Part shown: positions 50,760-59,807 of the stretch, piece after piece | Numbering within the stretch: the stretch's first letter is position 1 | Layout of the letters: each line of letters starts with the position of its first letter | NCBI RefSeq assembly: GCF_050433565.1 | Contig: NZ_JBNPWZ010000001.1 | Location: forward strand, 682,001 to 746,000 | Origin: Ornithinibacillus bavariensis | GTDB lineage: Bacteria; Bacillota; Bacilli; Bacillales; Amphibacillaceae | DNA: 64,000 nucleotides | Direction of reading: 5' to 3' | Notes under the pieces: model-generated | Told to the model about the DNA's origin: nothing | Seen by the model: only the letters and a program-made list of their open reading frames with translations | Database searches by the model: none | Position numbers and translations under genes: made by a program

Positions 50760-51122
50760 TTGGCACTTACATTCTATTGGTATCCGAACTGTGGTACTTG
50801 TAAAAATGCTAAGAAAATTCTAGATGAGCATAACATTGACTATAGCAGCATACATATTGTGGAAGAAACACCTTCTAAAGAGGTTCTATTGGATTTAATT
50901 GAAAAAAGTGGTTTGCCTGCTAAAAAGTTTTTCAATACGAGTGGAGTTAAATACCGTGAATTAAATATTAAAGAAAAAATTCAAGATGCTTCTGTAGAGG
51001 AAATGGCAGAGATATTGGCTTCTGATGGAATGCTCATTAAACGACCAATTGTTACAGATGGCAATGCTGTAACGGTTGGATTTAAGGAAGAAGAATTTCG
51101 TCAAAAATGGGCGGAAAAATAA
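50760..51122 (+). CDS. yusI: ArsC/Spx-family thioredoxin-fold protein (YusI)
   Basis: This 120-aa ArsC-fold protein has Cys11 and Cys14 in NCGTCKNA, a central NIKEKI helix and KRPIVTDG near 95-102. It belongs to the ArsC/Spx superfamily but lies in the YusI position next to gcvH, as in B. subtilis; arsenate reduction or RNA-polymerase contact is not shown. The start is TTG after AAAGGAGGGG. The role is probably thiol redox chemistry. Confidence 0.85.
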   Translation: MALTFYWYPNCGTCKNAKKILDEHNIDYSSIHIVEETPSKEVLLDLIEKSGLPAKKFFNTSGVKYRELNIKEKIQDASVEEMAEILASDGMLIKRPIVTDGNAVTVGFKEEEFRQKWAEK

Positions 51123-51197
51123 GTATAAATACTAGCGCAAAATAATTATAGCTTGTATAGTTAATATACAATCAAATATTTTTCGGAGGGATCTTGA

Positions 51198-51581
51198 ATG
51201 AGCTTACCAAACGATCTTCTTTATTCAAAAGAACATGAGTGGGTTAAAAGAGAAGGAAATGTAGTACGAATTGGAATAACGGATTTTGCTCAAGATGAGT
51301 TAGGTGATATTGTATTCGTTGAGCTTCCAGAGGTTGGCGATGAAATTTCTGTGAACGAGCCATTTGGTAGTGTAGAATCTGTTAAAACAGTTTCAGAGTT
51401 ATATGCACCTGTAAGTGGAAAAGTTGTGGAAGTTAATTCTGAGCTTGAGGACAGCCCTGAGCTTGTTAACGAATCTCCATATGAAAATGCATGGATGATT
51501 GTAGTAGAGCTTTCAAATGAAGCAGAAATTAATGAGCTACTTTCACCAGAAGCATATAAAGAAGTTATTGAGCAAGACTAA
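51198..51581 (+). CDS. gcvH: Glycine cleavage system H protein
   Basis: This 127-aa lipoyl carrier protein has the lipoylated Lys63 in GSVESVKTVSELYAPVSG. It shuttles the aminomethyl group in glycine cleavage. In B. subtilis it is also the obligate lipoyl relay, from which LipL passes lipoate to 2-oxoacid dehydrogenases. That explains why it stands apart from gcvT/gcvP here too. Ribosome binding site GGAGGG precedes the ATG. A terminator follows. Confidence 0.96.
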   Translation: MSLPNDLLYSKEHEWVKREGNVVRIGITDFAQDELGDIVFVELPEVGDEISVNEPFGSVESVKTVSELYAPVSGKVVEVNSELEDSPELVNESPYENAWMIVVELSNEAEINELLSPEAYKEVIEQD

Positions 51582-51592
51582 TAGTATGCAAT

Positions 51593-51632
51593 AAAGCTGA
51601 CTCCTGTTCTTAGAAGCGGAGTCAGCTTTTCA
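51593..51632 (+). terminator. Terminator after gcvH
   Basis: The arms AAAGCTGACTCC and GGAGTCAGCTTT are perfect, with a 13-nt loop and a short T tract. Confidence 0.92.
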
Positions 51633-51681
51633 TTACAATTGTGTTTTACCCAGAGGCGCCATTCTTAAAGGGGGATCTATT

Positions 51682-52032
51682 ATGATTTCACAGGATTGTG
51701 TCATTATTGTAGAAGGACTGACAGATAAGAAGCAGCTTGAAAAAGTGATTGATGATCAAGTTACGATTATATGTACGAATGGAACGTTTGATATTGAGCG
51801 CTTTGATGAACTGTTAGAAACCTATCAATTGGATGAAAAGGATGTATTTATTTTAGTCGATGAGGATAAGTCTGGATTAAAATTAAGAAAGCAACTCGCA
51901 TCGGAGCTTCCACACGCCGATCATATTTATGTTAGTAGTGAATATCGAGAGGTTGCTGCCACTCCGGAACGTATTTTAGCAATGCTTCTACTTGGTAAGC
52001 ACATTGCAGTAAACCCTCAATATTTGGCATAG
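51682..52032 (+). CDS. yusF: Toprim-domain protein (YusF)
   Basis: This 116-aa single Toprim domain has the catalytic Glu in IIVEGLTDKKQL (Glu10) and the acidic DED in FILVDEDKSG (about 58-60), the two metal-binding motifs of primases and topoisomerases. It resembles the small YusF/RNase-M5-like Toprim proteins; the substrate is unknown. Ribosome binding site GGGGGA precedes the ATG. The B. subtilis order gcvH-yusG-yusF-yusE is kept except that yusG is absent. Confidence 0.85.
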   Translation: MISQDCVIIVEGLTDKKQLEKVIDDQVTIICTNGTFDIERFDELLETYQLDEKDVFILVDEDKSGLKLRKQLASELPHADHIYVSSEYREVAATPERILAMLLLGKHIAVNPQYLA

Positions 52033-52052
52033 TTTTTGGAGTAGGTGATTTT

Positions 52053-52370
52053 TTGCAGGAAATAACTACAGCGGAAATACAAGAATCGGACTATTTGTTA
52101 TATATCTATACACCATTTTGTGGAACCTGTCATGTTGCAAGGACCATGCTAGAAAAGATTGAGGATGTTCATAAGGAAACTATCTTCTATGAAATGAATG
52201 CATCACTTCAACCAGAATTTATGCAACAATATCAGGTTGAAAGTGTGCCATGCTTATTAATTAAAAAGGGAGATAGGGTGCTAGAAAAAGTCTATGCATT
52301 TCAATCTATTGGCAATATATATAGTTATTTATACAAGCATTGTCCGGAGTTATTTACCGAAAAAAAATAA
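52053..52370 (+). CDS. yusE: Thioredoxin-like protein (YusE)
   Basis: This 105-aa thioredoxin-fold protein has the redox motif CGTC (Cys23, Cys26) in YTPFCGTCHVA and the conserved cis-proline loop VESVPCLLI (about 68-76). The start is TTG preceded by GTAGGTGAT. No signal peptide is present, so it is cytosolic. It follows yusF by 20 bp and is probably cotranscribed. It is a candidate reductant for the nearby methionine and Fe-S functions, which is only contextual. Confidence 0.87.
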   Translation: MQEITTAEIQESDYLLYIYTPFCGTCHVARTMLEKIEDVHKETIFYEMNASLQPEFMQQYQVESVPCLLIKKGDRVLEKVYAFQSIGNIYSYLYKHCPELFTEKK

Positions 52371-52388
52371 ATTGTTTTTTAAAAACTA

Positions 52389-52417
52389 TTGACACCTGTA
52401 CATTACGGTGGTATAGT
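52389..52417 (+). promoter_or_regulatory. Promoter of the metNPQ operon
   Basis: TTGACA (52389-52394), exactly 17 bp, TATAGT (52412-52417) is a near-consensus housekeeping promoter about 35 bp upstream of the SAM aptamer. Confidence 0.85.
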
Positions 52418-52451
52418 TTAATCTATCGAATTTAACAATTTTATATATTAT

Positions 52452-52633
52452 ATCTCTTATCCAGAGCGGTGGAGGGAAAGGCCCTATGAAACCGCGGCAA
52501 CCTTCAAACATTCGTGTTTGAAAAAGGTGCTAATTCCTACAAAGCAAATTTGCTTTGAAAGATGAGAGAACGTGAAGATATAACATGATTACGTCTTTCT
52601 GTTCTCTTACAGAAAGGCGTTTTTTATTTTTGA
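52452..52633 (+). promoter_or_regulatory. SAM-I riboswitch (S box) with terminator
   Basis: The consensus is clear: CTTATCCAGAGCGGTGGAGGGA near 52456, GGCCCTATGAAACCGCGGCAACC, GGTGCTAATTCCTAC near 52526 and GATGAGAGA near 52561 closing P1. A terminator with arms ACGTCTTTCTGT and ACAGAAAGGCGT (52591-52620) and a T run follows. High S-adenosylmethionine is expected to stop transcription of metNPQ. Confidence 0.96.
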
Positions 52634-52718
52634 CAATGGACCTGTATGTATGGAAAGTTTTTACTTGGTGCAATAAGGGGACATTTTTGGTACATGATAA
52701 AAAGAAGGAGGGTCACCA

Positions 52719-53747
52719 ATGATTTCAATTGATGGTCTTACGAAAATATTTCGTTTAAATAAAAAAGATATAACTGCTGTTGATCACCTAAGCCTATCTA
52801 TTGAGGATGGGGAAATATTTGGAGTGATTGGCTATAGTGGCGCTGGAAAGAGTACATTTATCCGTCTTCTAAATCGGTTAGAAGAGCCAACCTCGGGAAA
52901 AGTTACCATACAAGGGAAAGAAATCACTTCGATGAAAAAATCTGAACTTCGTGTTGCTAGGCAAGATATTGGGATGGTTTTTCAGCATTTTAATCTACTC
53001 TGGTCTAGAACCGTAAGTGAAAATATTGCATTTCCACTAGAGATTGCAGGGGTACCTGCCGAAGAACGAGTAAGAAGAGTGAAGGAGCTAATTGATTTAG
53101 TTGGTCTTACTGGAAGAGAGAATTCCTATCCTTCTCAATTAAGTGGTGGACAAAAGCAGCGTGTTGGTATTGCGAGGGCGTTAGCGAATAAACCAAAAGT
53201 ATTACTTTGTGATGAAGCAACATCAGCACTCGATCCAGAAACAACCAACTCCATCCTTGAGTTATTAGTAAATATCAATAAGAAGCTCGGCTTAACTATT
53301 ATCTTAATAACACATGAAATGCATGTAATACGGAAGATATGTAACCGTGTTGCAGTAATGGAGGATGGGAAGATCGTTGAGCAAGGTGATGTATTAAACG
53401 TCTTTCTAAGGCCAGAACAGGACGTCACAAAGAAATTTGTAAAACAGGTAATGAGTAGTAGTGATGAAGAGGAATTAGAAAATTTCCTAGTTCATTATAC
53501 GGGAGGAAAATTAGTTGAACTCACTTTTGTTGGGGAATCTACGAATCAGGCCTTAATTAGTACGATCTCTAAGAAATTTGAAATAGAGGTTAATATTCTC
53601 CAAGGAAAAATAACCCAGACACAAAGAGGCGCATATGGAAAATTAACTGTTCAGCTTCAGGGAGAAGATGCGGAAATTGCACATGCGATTTCATTTATTG
53701 AAAATGATACCTCAGTTCAATTGGAGGTGATACAGCATGCTAACTAA
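52719..53747 (+). CDS. metN: Methionine ABC transporter ATPase
   Basis: This 342-aa ATPase of the D-/L-methionine importer has Walker A GYSGAGKST (about 38-46), the signature LSGGQKQRVGIARAL near 141 and Walker B LLCDEATSALDP near 162. A C-terminal NIL regulatory domain (about 265-340) binds methionine for transinhibition in homologues. Ribosome binding site AAGGAGGG precedes the ATG. It is under the SAM-I riboswitch and overlaps metP by 11 bp. Confidence 0.95.
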   Translation: MISIDGLTKIFRLNKKDITAVDHLSLSIEDGEIFGVIGYSGAGKSTFIRLLNRLEEPTSGKVTIQGKEITSMKKSELRVARQDIGMVFQHFNLLWSRTVSENIAFPLEIAGVPAEERVRRVKELIDLVGLTGRENSYPSQLSGGQKQRVGIARALANKPKVLLCDEATSALDPETTNSILELLVNINKKLGLTIILITHEMHVIRKICNRVAVMEDGKIVEQGDVLNVFLRPEQDVTKKFVKQVMSSSDEEELENFLVHYTGGKLVELTFVGESTNQALISTISKKFEIEVNILQGKITQTQRGAYGKLTVQLQGEDAEIAHAISFIENDTSVQLEVIQHAN

Positions 53748-54405
53748 TCTATTTCCAAATATAAAATTGGAGGATTTGTGGGAGGCAACTCTTGAAACCT
53801 TCTATATGACGAGCATATCCCTTATCGGCACCTTTATAATTGGTATCATTTTAGGATTATTGCTTTATTTAACTGCAAAAGGCGGCCTTTGGGAAAATAA
53901 AATATGCAATGTAATCGTTGGTGCAATTGTGAATGTATTTCGAGCAATACCTTTTATTATTTTAATTTTATTGCTATTCCCTTTCACAAAAATGCTCATC
54001 GGTACAGTCCGAGGTCCAAATGCTGCATTACCAGCTTTAATTATTGGAGCAGCGCCGTTTTATGCAAGATTAGTAGAAATAGCATTAAAGGAAGTATCAA
54101 AAGGTGTTGTGGAAGCAGCACTGGCTATGGGAGCAAAGACGAAAACCATTATCTTCAAGGTTCTACTTCCAGAATCATTGCCTGCCTTAATTTCAGGAAT
54201 AACTGTTACTGCGATTGCTCTAATTGGTTATACAGCGATGGCAGGTGTTATTGGAGCAGGTGGTCTAGGAAATTACGCCCATTACTTTGGATTTATGCGA
54301 AGAGATTTTGATGTTGTTTTTGTGTGCACGATAGCTATTGTTATTATTGTTTTTGTATTTCAATTCATTGGAGACTTTATCTCTAATAAAGTGGATAAAC
54401 GATAA
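53737..54405 (+). CDS. metP: Methionine ABC transporter permease
   Basis: This 222-aa MetI-type permease has five transmembrane helices and the ATPase-docking loop KEVSKGVVEAALAMGAKTKT near 125. It starts inside the end of metN with GGAGGTGAT upstream, so translation is coupled. The homologue is called MetP (YusB) in B. subtilis and MetI in enterobacteria. The binding-protein gene follows after 59 bp. Confidence 0.94.
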   Translation: MLTNLFPNIKLEDLWEATLETFYMTSISLIGTFIIGIILGLLLYLTAKGGLWENKICNVIVGAIVNVFRAIPFIILILLLFPFTKMLIGTVRGPNAALPALIIGAAPFYARLVEIALKEVSKGVVEAALAMGAKTKTIIFKVLLPESLPALISGITVTAIALIGYTAMAGVIGAGGLGNYAHYFGFMRRDFDVVFVCTIAIVIIVFVFQFIGDFISNKVDKR

Positions 54406-54464
54406 TTTAGAAGATACGGCCATTGCCGATATTCATATACAACATATAAGAGGAGAGTATACAA

Positions 54465-55310
54465 ATGAAAAAAATTATAGCGCTAGTATCATTATTATTA
54501 ATTGTACTTTTAGCAGCATGTGGGGGAGAAAAAGATTCTAACGGAAAAAATGCAGAAGGTAAAGAGTCTAATGTATTAGTAGTTGGGGCATCTAGTGTTC
54601 CACATGCTGAGATTTTGGAAAAGGCGAAGCCAATTCTTGAAGAAAAAGGTATTACAATTAAAATTGAGCCATACGAAGACTATATACTCCCGAATGACGA
54701 CCTTGAAAATGGTACATTGGATGCCAACTTTTTTCAACATATACCATATTTAAAGGATACAGTTGAGAAAACAGGCTATGATTTAGACTATGTTGCAGGA
54801 ATTCATATTGAACCAATGGGAGTATATTCAAAGGAAATTAGTAACATAGATGATATCCCTAACGGAACAGAGGTTTTATTAAGTAACTCGGTACCAGATC
54901 ATGGTCGAATACTTACGTTATTTGAAGCTAATGGATTGATTAAATTAGACGAAAATGTTGATAAATCAAAAGCAACGATTGACGATATTGTCGAAAATCC
55001 AAAAGAACTAAAATTCTCCCCTGATTATGCAGCTGAGCTACTTCCTGAGTTGTATGAGTCTGAAGATGATACACTAGTTGTTATTAATACGAACTTTGCA
55101 CTACAAGCAGGATTAGACCCTCAAAAGGACTCTGTATTTATTGAGGATGGGGATTCACCGTATGTAAACGTAATTGCGGTACGTTCAGAGGACAAAAATA
55201 ATGAAAACATGAAAACATTAGTAGAAGTACTCCAGTCCAAAGAAATCCAGGATTTCATTCTTGAAAAATATAAGGGTGCAGTAGTACCAGTTGGTGGAGA
55301 AAGCAAATAA
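54465..55310 (+). CDS. metQ: Methionine-binding lipoprotein
   Basis: This 281-aa NlpA/MetQ-family lipoprotein has the lipobox LLAAC (Cys19) and mature motifs VPHAEILE near 47, FFQHIPYLKDT near 90 and NFALQAGLDP near 215, which line the methionine pocket in homologues. Ribosome binding site AGAGGAGAG precedes the ATG. It completes the SAM-controlled metNPQ operon. A terminator shared with the convergent blaI gene follows. Confidence 0.94.
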   Translation: MKKIIALVSLLLIVLLAACGGEKDSNGKNAEGKESNVLVVGASSVPHAEILEKAKPILEEKGITIKIEPYEDYILPNDDLENGTLDANFFQHIPYLKDTVEKTGYDLDYVAGIHIEPMGVYSKEISNIDDIPNGTEVLLSNSVPDHGRILTLFEANGLIKLDENVDKSKATIDDIVENPKELKFSPDYAAELLPELYESEDDTLVVINTNFALQAGLDPQKDSVFIEDGDSPYVNVIAVRSEDKNNENMKTLVEVLQSKEIQDFILEKYKGAVVPVGGESK

Positions 55311-55321
55311 GAATATGTAAA

Positions 55322-55366
55322 ATAAAAGACCAAATCCTTCTATATAGGACTTGGTCTTTTCTTTTT
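55322..55366. terminator. Bidirectional terminator between metQ and blaI
   Basis: The arms AAAAGACCAAATCC and GGACTTGGTCTTTT (one mismatch) around about 9 nt have A and T tracts on each side. Confidence 0.9.
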
Positions 55367-55377
55367 ATCCAATCGCT

Positions 55378-55782
55378 TTATTTATTTTTGTTAGTAGCCG
55401 GTTTTTCCTTTTTACTATTTTCTAAAATACTTTTCAATTCATTTATATCTTCCACAGTTAGGGAATCTTCTTCCATAAATTGGACTAGGAGTGACTTAAG
55501 TGTGCCTCCATAGATTCGTTTAATAAAAGACTTTGCTTCTGCTTGTTGACATTCGTCCTGAGAGTAGAGTGGAAAAAAGGTATACACTTTTTGATCTTTA
55601 TGAACGCCTACAACATTTTTTTGAACAAGACGATCCAACATCGTTCGAATCGTTTTGGGCTTCCAGTCGATTTTATCCTGTAGAGCTAGGATAACCTCAT
55701 TTGCTGTTTGTGGGCTTTTTTTCCAAAGGATGTTCATAACTTCCCATTCGGCTTCAGAGATTCTAGGAACATTTTTAGACAT
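55378..55782 (-). CDS. blaI: BlaI/MecI-family repressor
   Basis: This 134-aa winged-helix repressor has ISEAEWEVMNILWKKSPQTA (7-26), the recognition region WKPKTIRTMLDRLVQKNVV near 41-60, and the family tail that carries the proteolysis and dimer region. It represses beta-lactam-inducible genes until cleaved after BlaR1 signalling. It lies 34 bp after blaR1, with ribosome binding site AAGGAGGAG. Matching operator dyads stand between blaR1 and the PBP gene. Confidence 0.92.
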   Translation of the reverse strand: MSKNVPRISEAEWEVMNILWKKSPQTANEVILALQDKIDWKPKTIRTMLDRLVQKNVVGVHKDQKVYTFFPLYSQDECQQAEAKSFIKRIYGGTLKSLLVQFMEEDSLTVEDINELKSILENSKKEKPATNKNK

Positions 55783-55816
55783 CTATTATCTCCTCCTTCA
55801 AGAGCTGCGCATTTTT

Positions 55817-57595
55817 TTATCTGTAGATACCGAAATCCTTCAAAATTTCTAGTGTAATCTCTACTGCATTACTTCCATTTGAATTAATCTCATTTTGGAT
55901 ATTTGTTGCAAATATATAGGTGTTATCATTCGTTTCAACAAATCCAATAAACCAACCATTTATATCTTGTCCGTTTACTGTTCCTGTGCCAGTTTTTCCA
56001 TAAAGTACAGCATTATCTTTTTCCTCTAGTTTTAATGCGGATTTAATGCTTTGAATATTTTTCTCTTTCCATCCAAATTCATTGGAGTAGAAAGCATTTA
56101 ATAGCTGTACTTGTTCGACAGGGGATATCCTTAAGGATGATTCTAACCAGTAATGGTCTATTCCCCCAGACAAATCTTGATTACCATATTTTATATTTTT
56201 TAGGAATGCTTGAATGGTGTCTATTTTCAACCTTCTGTCCAATTCTTGAAAGTACCAGTTAACTGAATATGTCATCGCTGTATTTAAATCTTGATTCTGA
56301 TTCCAAGCTTTATAATCATATGTTGTTCCGTCCCACTTTATTAGGGAATTATTAGGGCTAATAATATTTGATTCTAAGCTTAATAGCGCACTATAAATTT
56401 TATAAGTAGAATCGGGTGAAACTCTCATGGTACTTAATTTTTCATTGTAAATTCTGAACTGATCTGCTTGCATATCGTATAAGACAAAGCTTCCTTTATA
56501 GCCTGAAAAGTAATCCACTAAATCAATATATTCTGTATGTTTATTATCAAAATGATATTGATTATTGTCAGCTGCCATCGCTGAAACAAACGGGATTTGA
56601 ATCATCACGAATACCCCGACTAACAAGAATATGATTATACTCTTTAGTTTCAATAGTTTTGATTCTGATTGAAAGGATGCAATATTTTTAATCCGTTTTG
56701 TTAATTGCTTTTTTGATCCATTTAGTTGATTCACAAATGAGAAGGAACGTTGAATGGATGTATGATTAGCAAAACGAAGAATGGTTTTTCCATAAGCTGT
56801 ATGGAGATGCTGATTTACTAGTTTTAATACCGCAATATCACAGGCAATTTCTCTATCTAACCTCATTTCCTTAAATGCATACCAGACAAGTGGATTAAAC
56901 CAATATAAAGCTTGAAAAATAACAATACAGTAATTTAATAGTATATCTTTAAACTTAAAATGGTTTAATTCGTGTAGAAAAATATAGTTAACCTCTTCTT
57001 TCGTAAGATATTTGTCAAAATGTACTGGTAATACAATATAAGTATGGAATATACCAAAAGTCATTGGCGATTTAACTAATGGTGATTCCCCAATTATTAA
57101 TTGCTTCGAAATATTTAGCCTTTGCTTGGCTTGTTCAAATAAAGAGAGATAGTCATCCTGGGTTATTTTCGAGACACTTCGTTTTATTTTCTTTAATTGT
57201 AGCCAAGCAATTGACACGAATATTGCCGAGATCATGATACCTGTTAACCAAAGGATCCCAATTGTCATATTTAAAATATCAGAAGTACTATGATTTACAG
57301 AAACTGTAAAGTCCTGTATCCAGTTTTTTTCGTTTAACAAATGGTCATTACTGGAATGAATAGCGGTTGTATTCATTTCTTCAGGTGGATTCCAATTGAA
57401 CAAGATAAATTTCTCTCCAATATCTATCCATTGTGACGGAATAAACGGTAGTGCCATTGCGACCAATAAGAGAAACCAGATATTATACTGCCACTTTGCT
57501 GACAATTGGTTATGAAATACTTTTTTTATTAGCAATAGAATCGCAACAGTAAACGTAGATACCAGTAGGCAAATGCTGAACTTAGTGAGGAACAA
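55817..57595 (-). CDS. blaR1: BlaR1/MecR1-type beta-lactam sensor-transducer
   Basis: This 592-aa membrane sensor has an N-terminal M56 metallopeptidase with four helices. Its zinc site is HELNH (208-212) with Glu249 in LDREIACD. The extracellular penicillin-binding sensor carries the acylated Ser396 in STYK, SVN (444-446) and KTG (534-536). Beta-lactam acylation activates the protease, leading to loss of BlaI. The length matches staphylococcal MecR1/BlaR1. The start is TTG with GGGAGATGG upstream. The gene is divergent from a MecA-like PBP gene. Confidence 0.93.
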   Translation of the reverse strand: MFLTKFSICLLVSTFTVAILLLIKKVFHNQLSAKWQYNIWFLLLVAMALPFIPSQWIDIGEKFILFNWNPPEEMNTTAIHSSNDHLLNEKNWIQDFTVSVNHSTSDILNMTIGILWLTGIMISAIFVSIAWLQLKKIKRSVSKITQDDYLSLFEQAKQRLNISKQLIIGESPLVKSPMTFGIFHTYIVLPVHFDKYLTKEEVNYIFLHELNHFKFKDILLNYCIVIFQALYWFNPLVWYAFKEMRLDREIACDIAVLKLVNQHLHTAYGKTILRFANHTSIQRSFSFVNQLNGSKKQLTKRIKNIASFQSESKLLKLKSIIIFLLVGVFVMIQIPFVSAMAADNNQYHFDNKHTEYIDLVDYFSGYKGSFVLYDMQADQFRIYNEKLSTMRVSPDSTYKIYSALLSLESNIISPNNSLIKWDGTTYDYKAWNQNQDLNTAMTYSVNWYFQELDRRLKIDTIQAFLKNIKYGNQDLSGGIDHYWLESSLRISPVEQVQLLNAFYSNEFGWKEKNIQSIKSALKLEEKDNAVLYGKTGTGTVNGQDINGWFIGFVETNDNTYIFATNIQNEINSNGSNAVEITLEILKDFGIYR

Positions 57596-57623
57596 TTATT
57601 CCATCTCCCATGTTTTGAGATTT

Positions 57624-57668
57624 CATTTGTAATACATACATAGTAGCATTTTGACTATAGAATGACAA
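57624..57668 (-). promoter_or_regulatory. blaR1 promoter and operator
   Basis: On the minus strand, TTGTCA (57668-57663), 17 bp, TACTAT (57645-57640) is followed by GTATTACAAATG (57635-57624). The last motif recurs, with one change, in the operator of the divergent PBP promoter, so BlaI probably autoregulates its own operon here. Confidence 0.75.
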
Positions 57669-57696
57669 TTACATAATCGGCTCGTTTTTCTAGTAA

Positions 57697-57740
57697 TTGA
57701 CATAAATACAATACACTTGTAGTATTGTATTACAAGTGTA
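57697..57740 (+). promoter_or_regulatory. PBP promoter with a perfect BlaI-type operator
   Basis: TTGACA (57697-57702), 17 bp, TAGTAT (57720-57725) forms the promoter. TACACTTGTA (57712-57721) and TACAAGTGTA (57731-57740) are perfect inverted arms 9 bp apart, overlapping the -10 and start site. The TACA/TGTA content is typical of BlaI/MecI operators. Confidence 0.85.
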
Positions 57741-57794
57741 ATCGTTTTATGTGTTGGATAGTAGATTTCTACTTATAACAAGGGGATGAATGAT

Positions 57795-59807
57795 ATGAGG
57801 AAAAGTTTATTTGGTTTGATCTTGATGGGGATAATTATTAGCATTACAGGCTGTTCGAAAGAAAAACTACCAGAAGATACGTTTACATCTTACCTCTCCG
57901 CTTGGGAAGAATTGGATTTTGCAGCTATGTATGGTTATCTTTCTCAAGAATCAAAGGAAGAGATAGATAAGCAAGACTTTATAGAGCGATACGAAAATAT
58001 TTATTCGGGAATTAATGTAAGCAATTTGAAGATTGATAGTAAGCTTGTAGAGAAAGAAAAGCAAAATACAGAAAATGAAATGATTACATTACCATATAGT
58101 GTTACCATGGAAACGCTTGCTGGGCCAATTGAATTTACTAATGAAGCAAAATTGATTAAAGAGGAAAATGAAAAAGGAGAAGACTGGTATATCGATTGGG
58201 GACCTTCACTTATTTTTCCGAATCTAGAGGAAGGTGAACAGGTTTCTGCACAAATAATAAAAGCGACACGAGGAGAAATTAGGGACAAAAATGGAAGTGG
58301 TTTAGCGATTAATGCGAATGCCAATGTAGTAGGTGTTGTACCAAATAAACTTGGTGATAATCCCAGTGATTCTAAAGCTAGACTAGCTGAATTGTTAGAT
58401 TCATCGATAGAAGAGATTGATAGCAAATTAAACGCATCCTGGGTAAGGCCAGAGCTATTTGTACCAATCAGCACACTTCCACTCGATAAACAGGATATAG
58501 AGCCTTTCCTTCAAGTCCCTGGTGTGGCTATTCAAGAGAAGGTTGTCCGAACCTACCCATTTGGTGAAGCAGCTGCCCATTTAACTGGATATGTACGTGA
58601 AATTAATGCAGAACAGTTAGAAGAACTAAAAGATAAGGGATATTCATCAGGTGATGTTATAGGGCAATCGGGATTAGAGTCTATCCTTGAGAAAGACCTC
58701 AAAGGAAAAAACGGTGGACATATCTTTATTAAGGATAAGAACGGTGAGTTTAAAGAGACACTTGCTAAATTAGAACCGGTTCCAGGTAAGGATATTCAAC
58801 TAACAATTGACGCGGTTTTGCAAGAAAAGATATATCAACAGTTAGCTGATGAAGTCGGAACAGCTGTAGCACTAAATCCAACAAATGGTTCTGTCTTGTC
58901 ATTGGTTAGTACACCAGCCTTTGATCCAAATGCCTTTGTTCGGGGCCTTTCAGAGGAACAATGGGAGAGTTGGAGTAATGATGAAAACAGTCCATTTTTA
59001 AACCGCTTTATGAATCGGTATACACCAGGTTCTGTTTTTAAGACAATTACTGCTGCAGTTGGTTTAAAAACAGGGGTAACTGAGCTGGATGAAGTGAGAA
59101 AAATTGATGGGCGATATTGGTCTAAGGATGACACATGGGGAGACTATTATGTCACACGTGTTCATGAAAAATCATCTGTCACATTAAAAGATGCATTTGT
59201 ATTCTCTGATAATATATTTTTTGCCCAAGAGGCTCTTGAGATGGGAAAGGAAACTTTCATAAAAGAAGTAACGATGTATGGATTTGAAGAAGAAATGGAA
59301 TTTCCTTTTTCAATGACCCCTTCTACCCTTGCTAATGGAGAAATCAAAAATGAAATTCAGTTAGCAGATACCGCATATGGTCAGGGCGAGGTGATGATAA
59401 GCCCAATACATCTTGCAGCAATATATACAGCATTTACGAATAATGGTGATATGCTGTACCCGCATCTCTTAGCAGATGATGAACGTAAGGTATGGAAAGA
59501 AAATCTAATTGATACTGAAATCGTTGAAAAATTGAATGATTATCTTCTTCAAGTGGTAGAAGATCCTGCTGGCACAGCTCACGGTACATATATTCCTAGC
59601 ATGTCTATTGCTGGTAAAACTGGTACTGCAGAGATAAAAGCAAGTAAGGATGATGATAGCGGCACAGAGAATGGTTGGTTTATTGGATATGATACTGAAA
59701 ATTCCCAGCTTCTCTTAACGATGATGATCGAGGATGTAAAGGAACGAGGTGGTAGTAGTTTTGCGATTCCGAAAGTAAAAAGTATATTTGAATTCTACCA
59801 CCAGTAA
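57795..59807 (+). CDS. MecA/PbpC-like class B penicillin-binding protein
   Basis: This 670-aa transpeptidase has a lipoprotein-type signal with lipobox ITGC, an NTF2-like MecA_N domain (about 25-145) and a PBP dimerisation domain (about 155-315). The transpeptidase domain has S413-VFK, SDN (471-473) and KTG (608-610). The lipobox and opening resemble B. subtilis PbpC (PBP3), while the architecture and the divergent blaR1-blaI pair resemble mecA. ATG at 57795 has correct spacing from AAGGGG; the ATG at 57786 abuts it. Inducible low-affinity wall synthesis under beta-lactams is the inferred role. Confidence 0.9.
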   Translation: MRKSLFGLILMGIIISITGCSKEKLPEDTFTSYLSAWEELDFAAMYGYLSQESKEEIDKQDFIERYENIYSGINVSNLKIDSKLVEKEKQNTENEMITLPYSVTMETLAGPIEFTNEAKLIKEENEKGEDWYIDWGPSLIFPNLEEGEQVSAQIIKATRGEIRDKNGSGLAINANANVVGVVPNKLGDNPSDSKARLAELLDSSIEEIDSKLNASWVRPELFVPISTLPLDKQDIEPFLQVPGVAIQEKVVRTYPFGEAAAHLTGYVREINAEQLEELKDKGYSSGDVIGQSGLESILEKDLKGKNGGHIFIKDKNGEFKETLAKLEPVPGKDIQLTIDAVLQEKIYQQLADEVGTAVALNPTNGSVLSLVSTPAFDPNAFVRGLSEEQWESWSNDENSPFLNRFMNRYTPGSVFKTITAAVGLKTGVTELDEVRKIDGRYWSKDDTWGDYYVTRVHEKSSVTLKDAFVFSDNIFFAQEALEMGKETFIKEVTMYGFEEEMEFPFSMTPSTLANGEIKNEIQLADTAYGQGEVMISPIHLAAIYTAFTNNGDMLYPHLLADDERKVWKENLIDTEIVEKLNDYLLQVVEDPAGTAHGTYIPSMSIAGKTGTAEIKASKDDDSGTENGWFIGYDTENSQLLLTMMIEDVKERGGSSFAIPKVKSIFEFYHQ

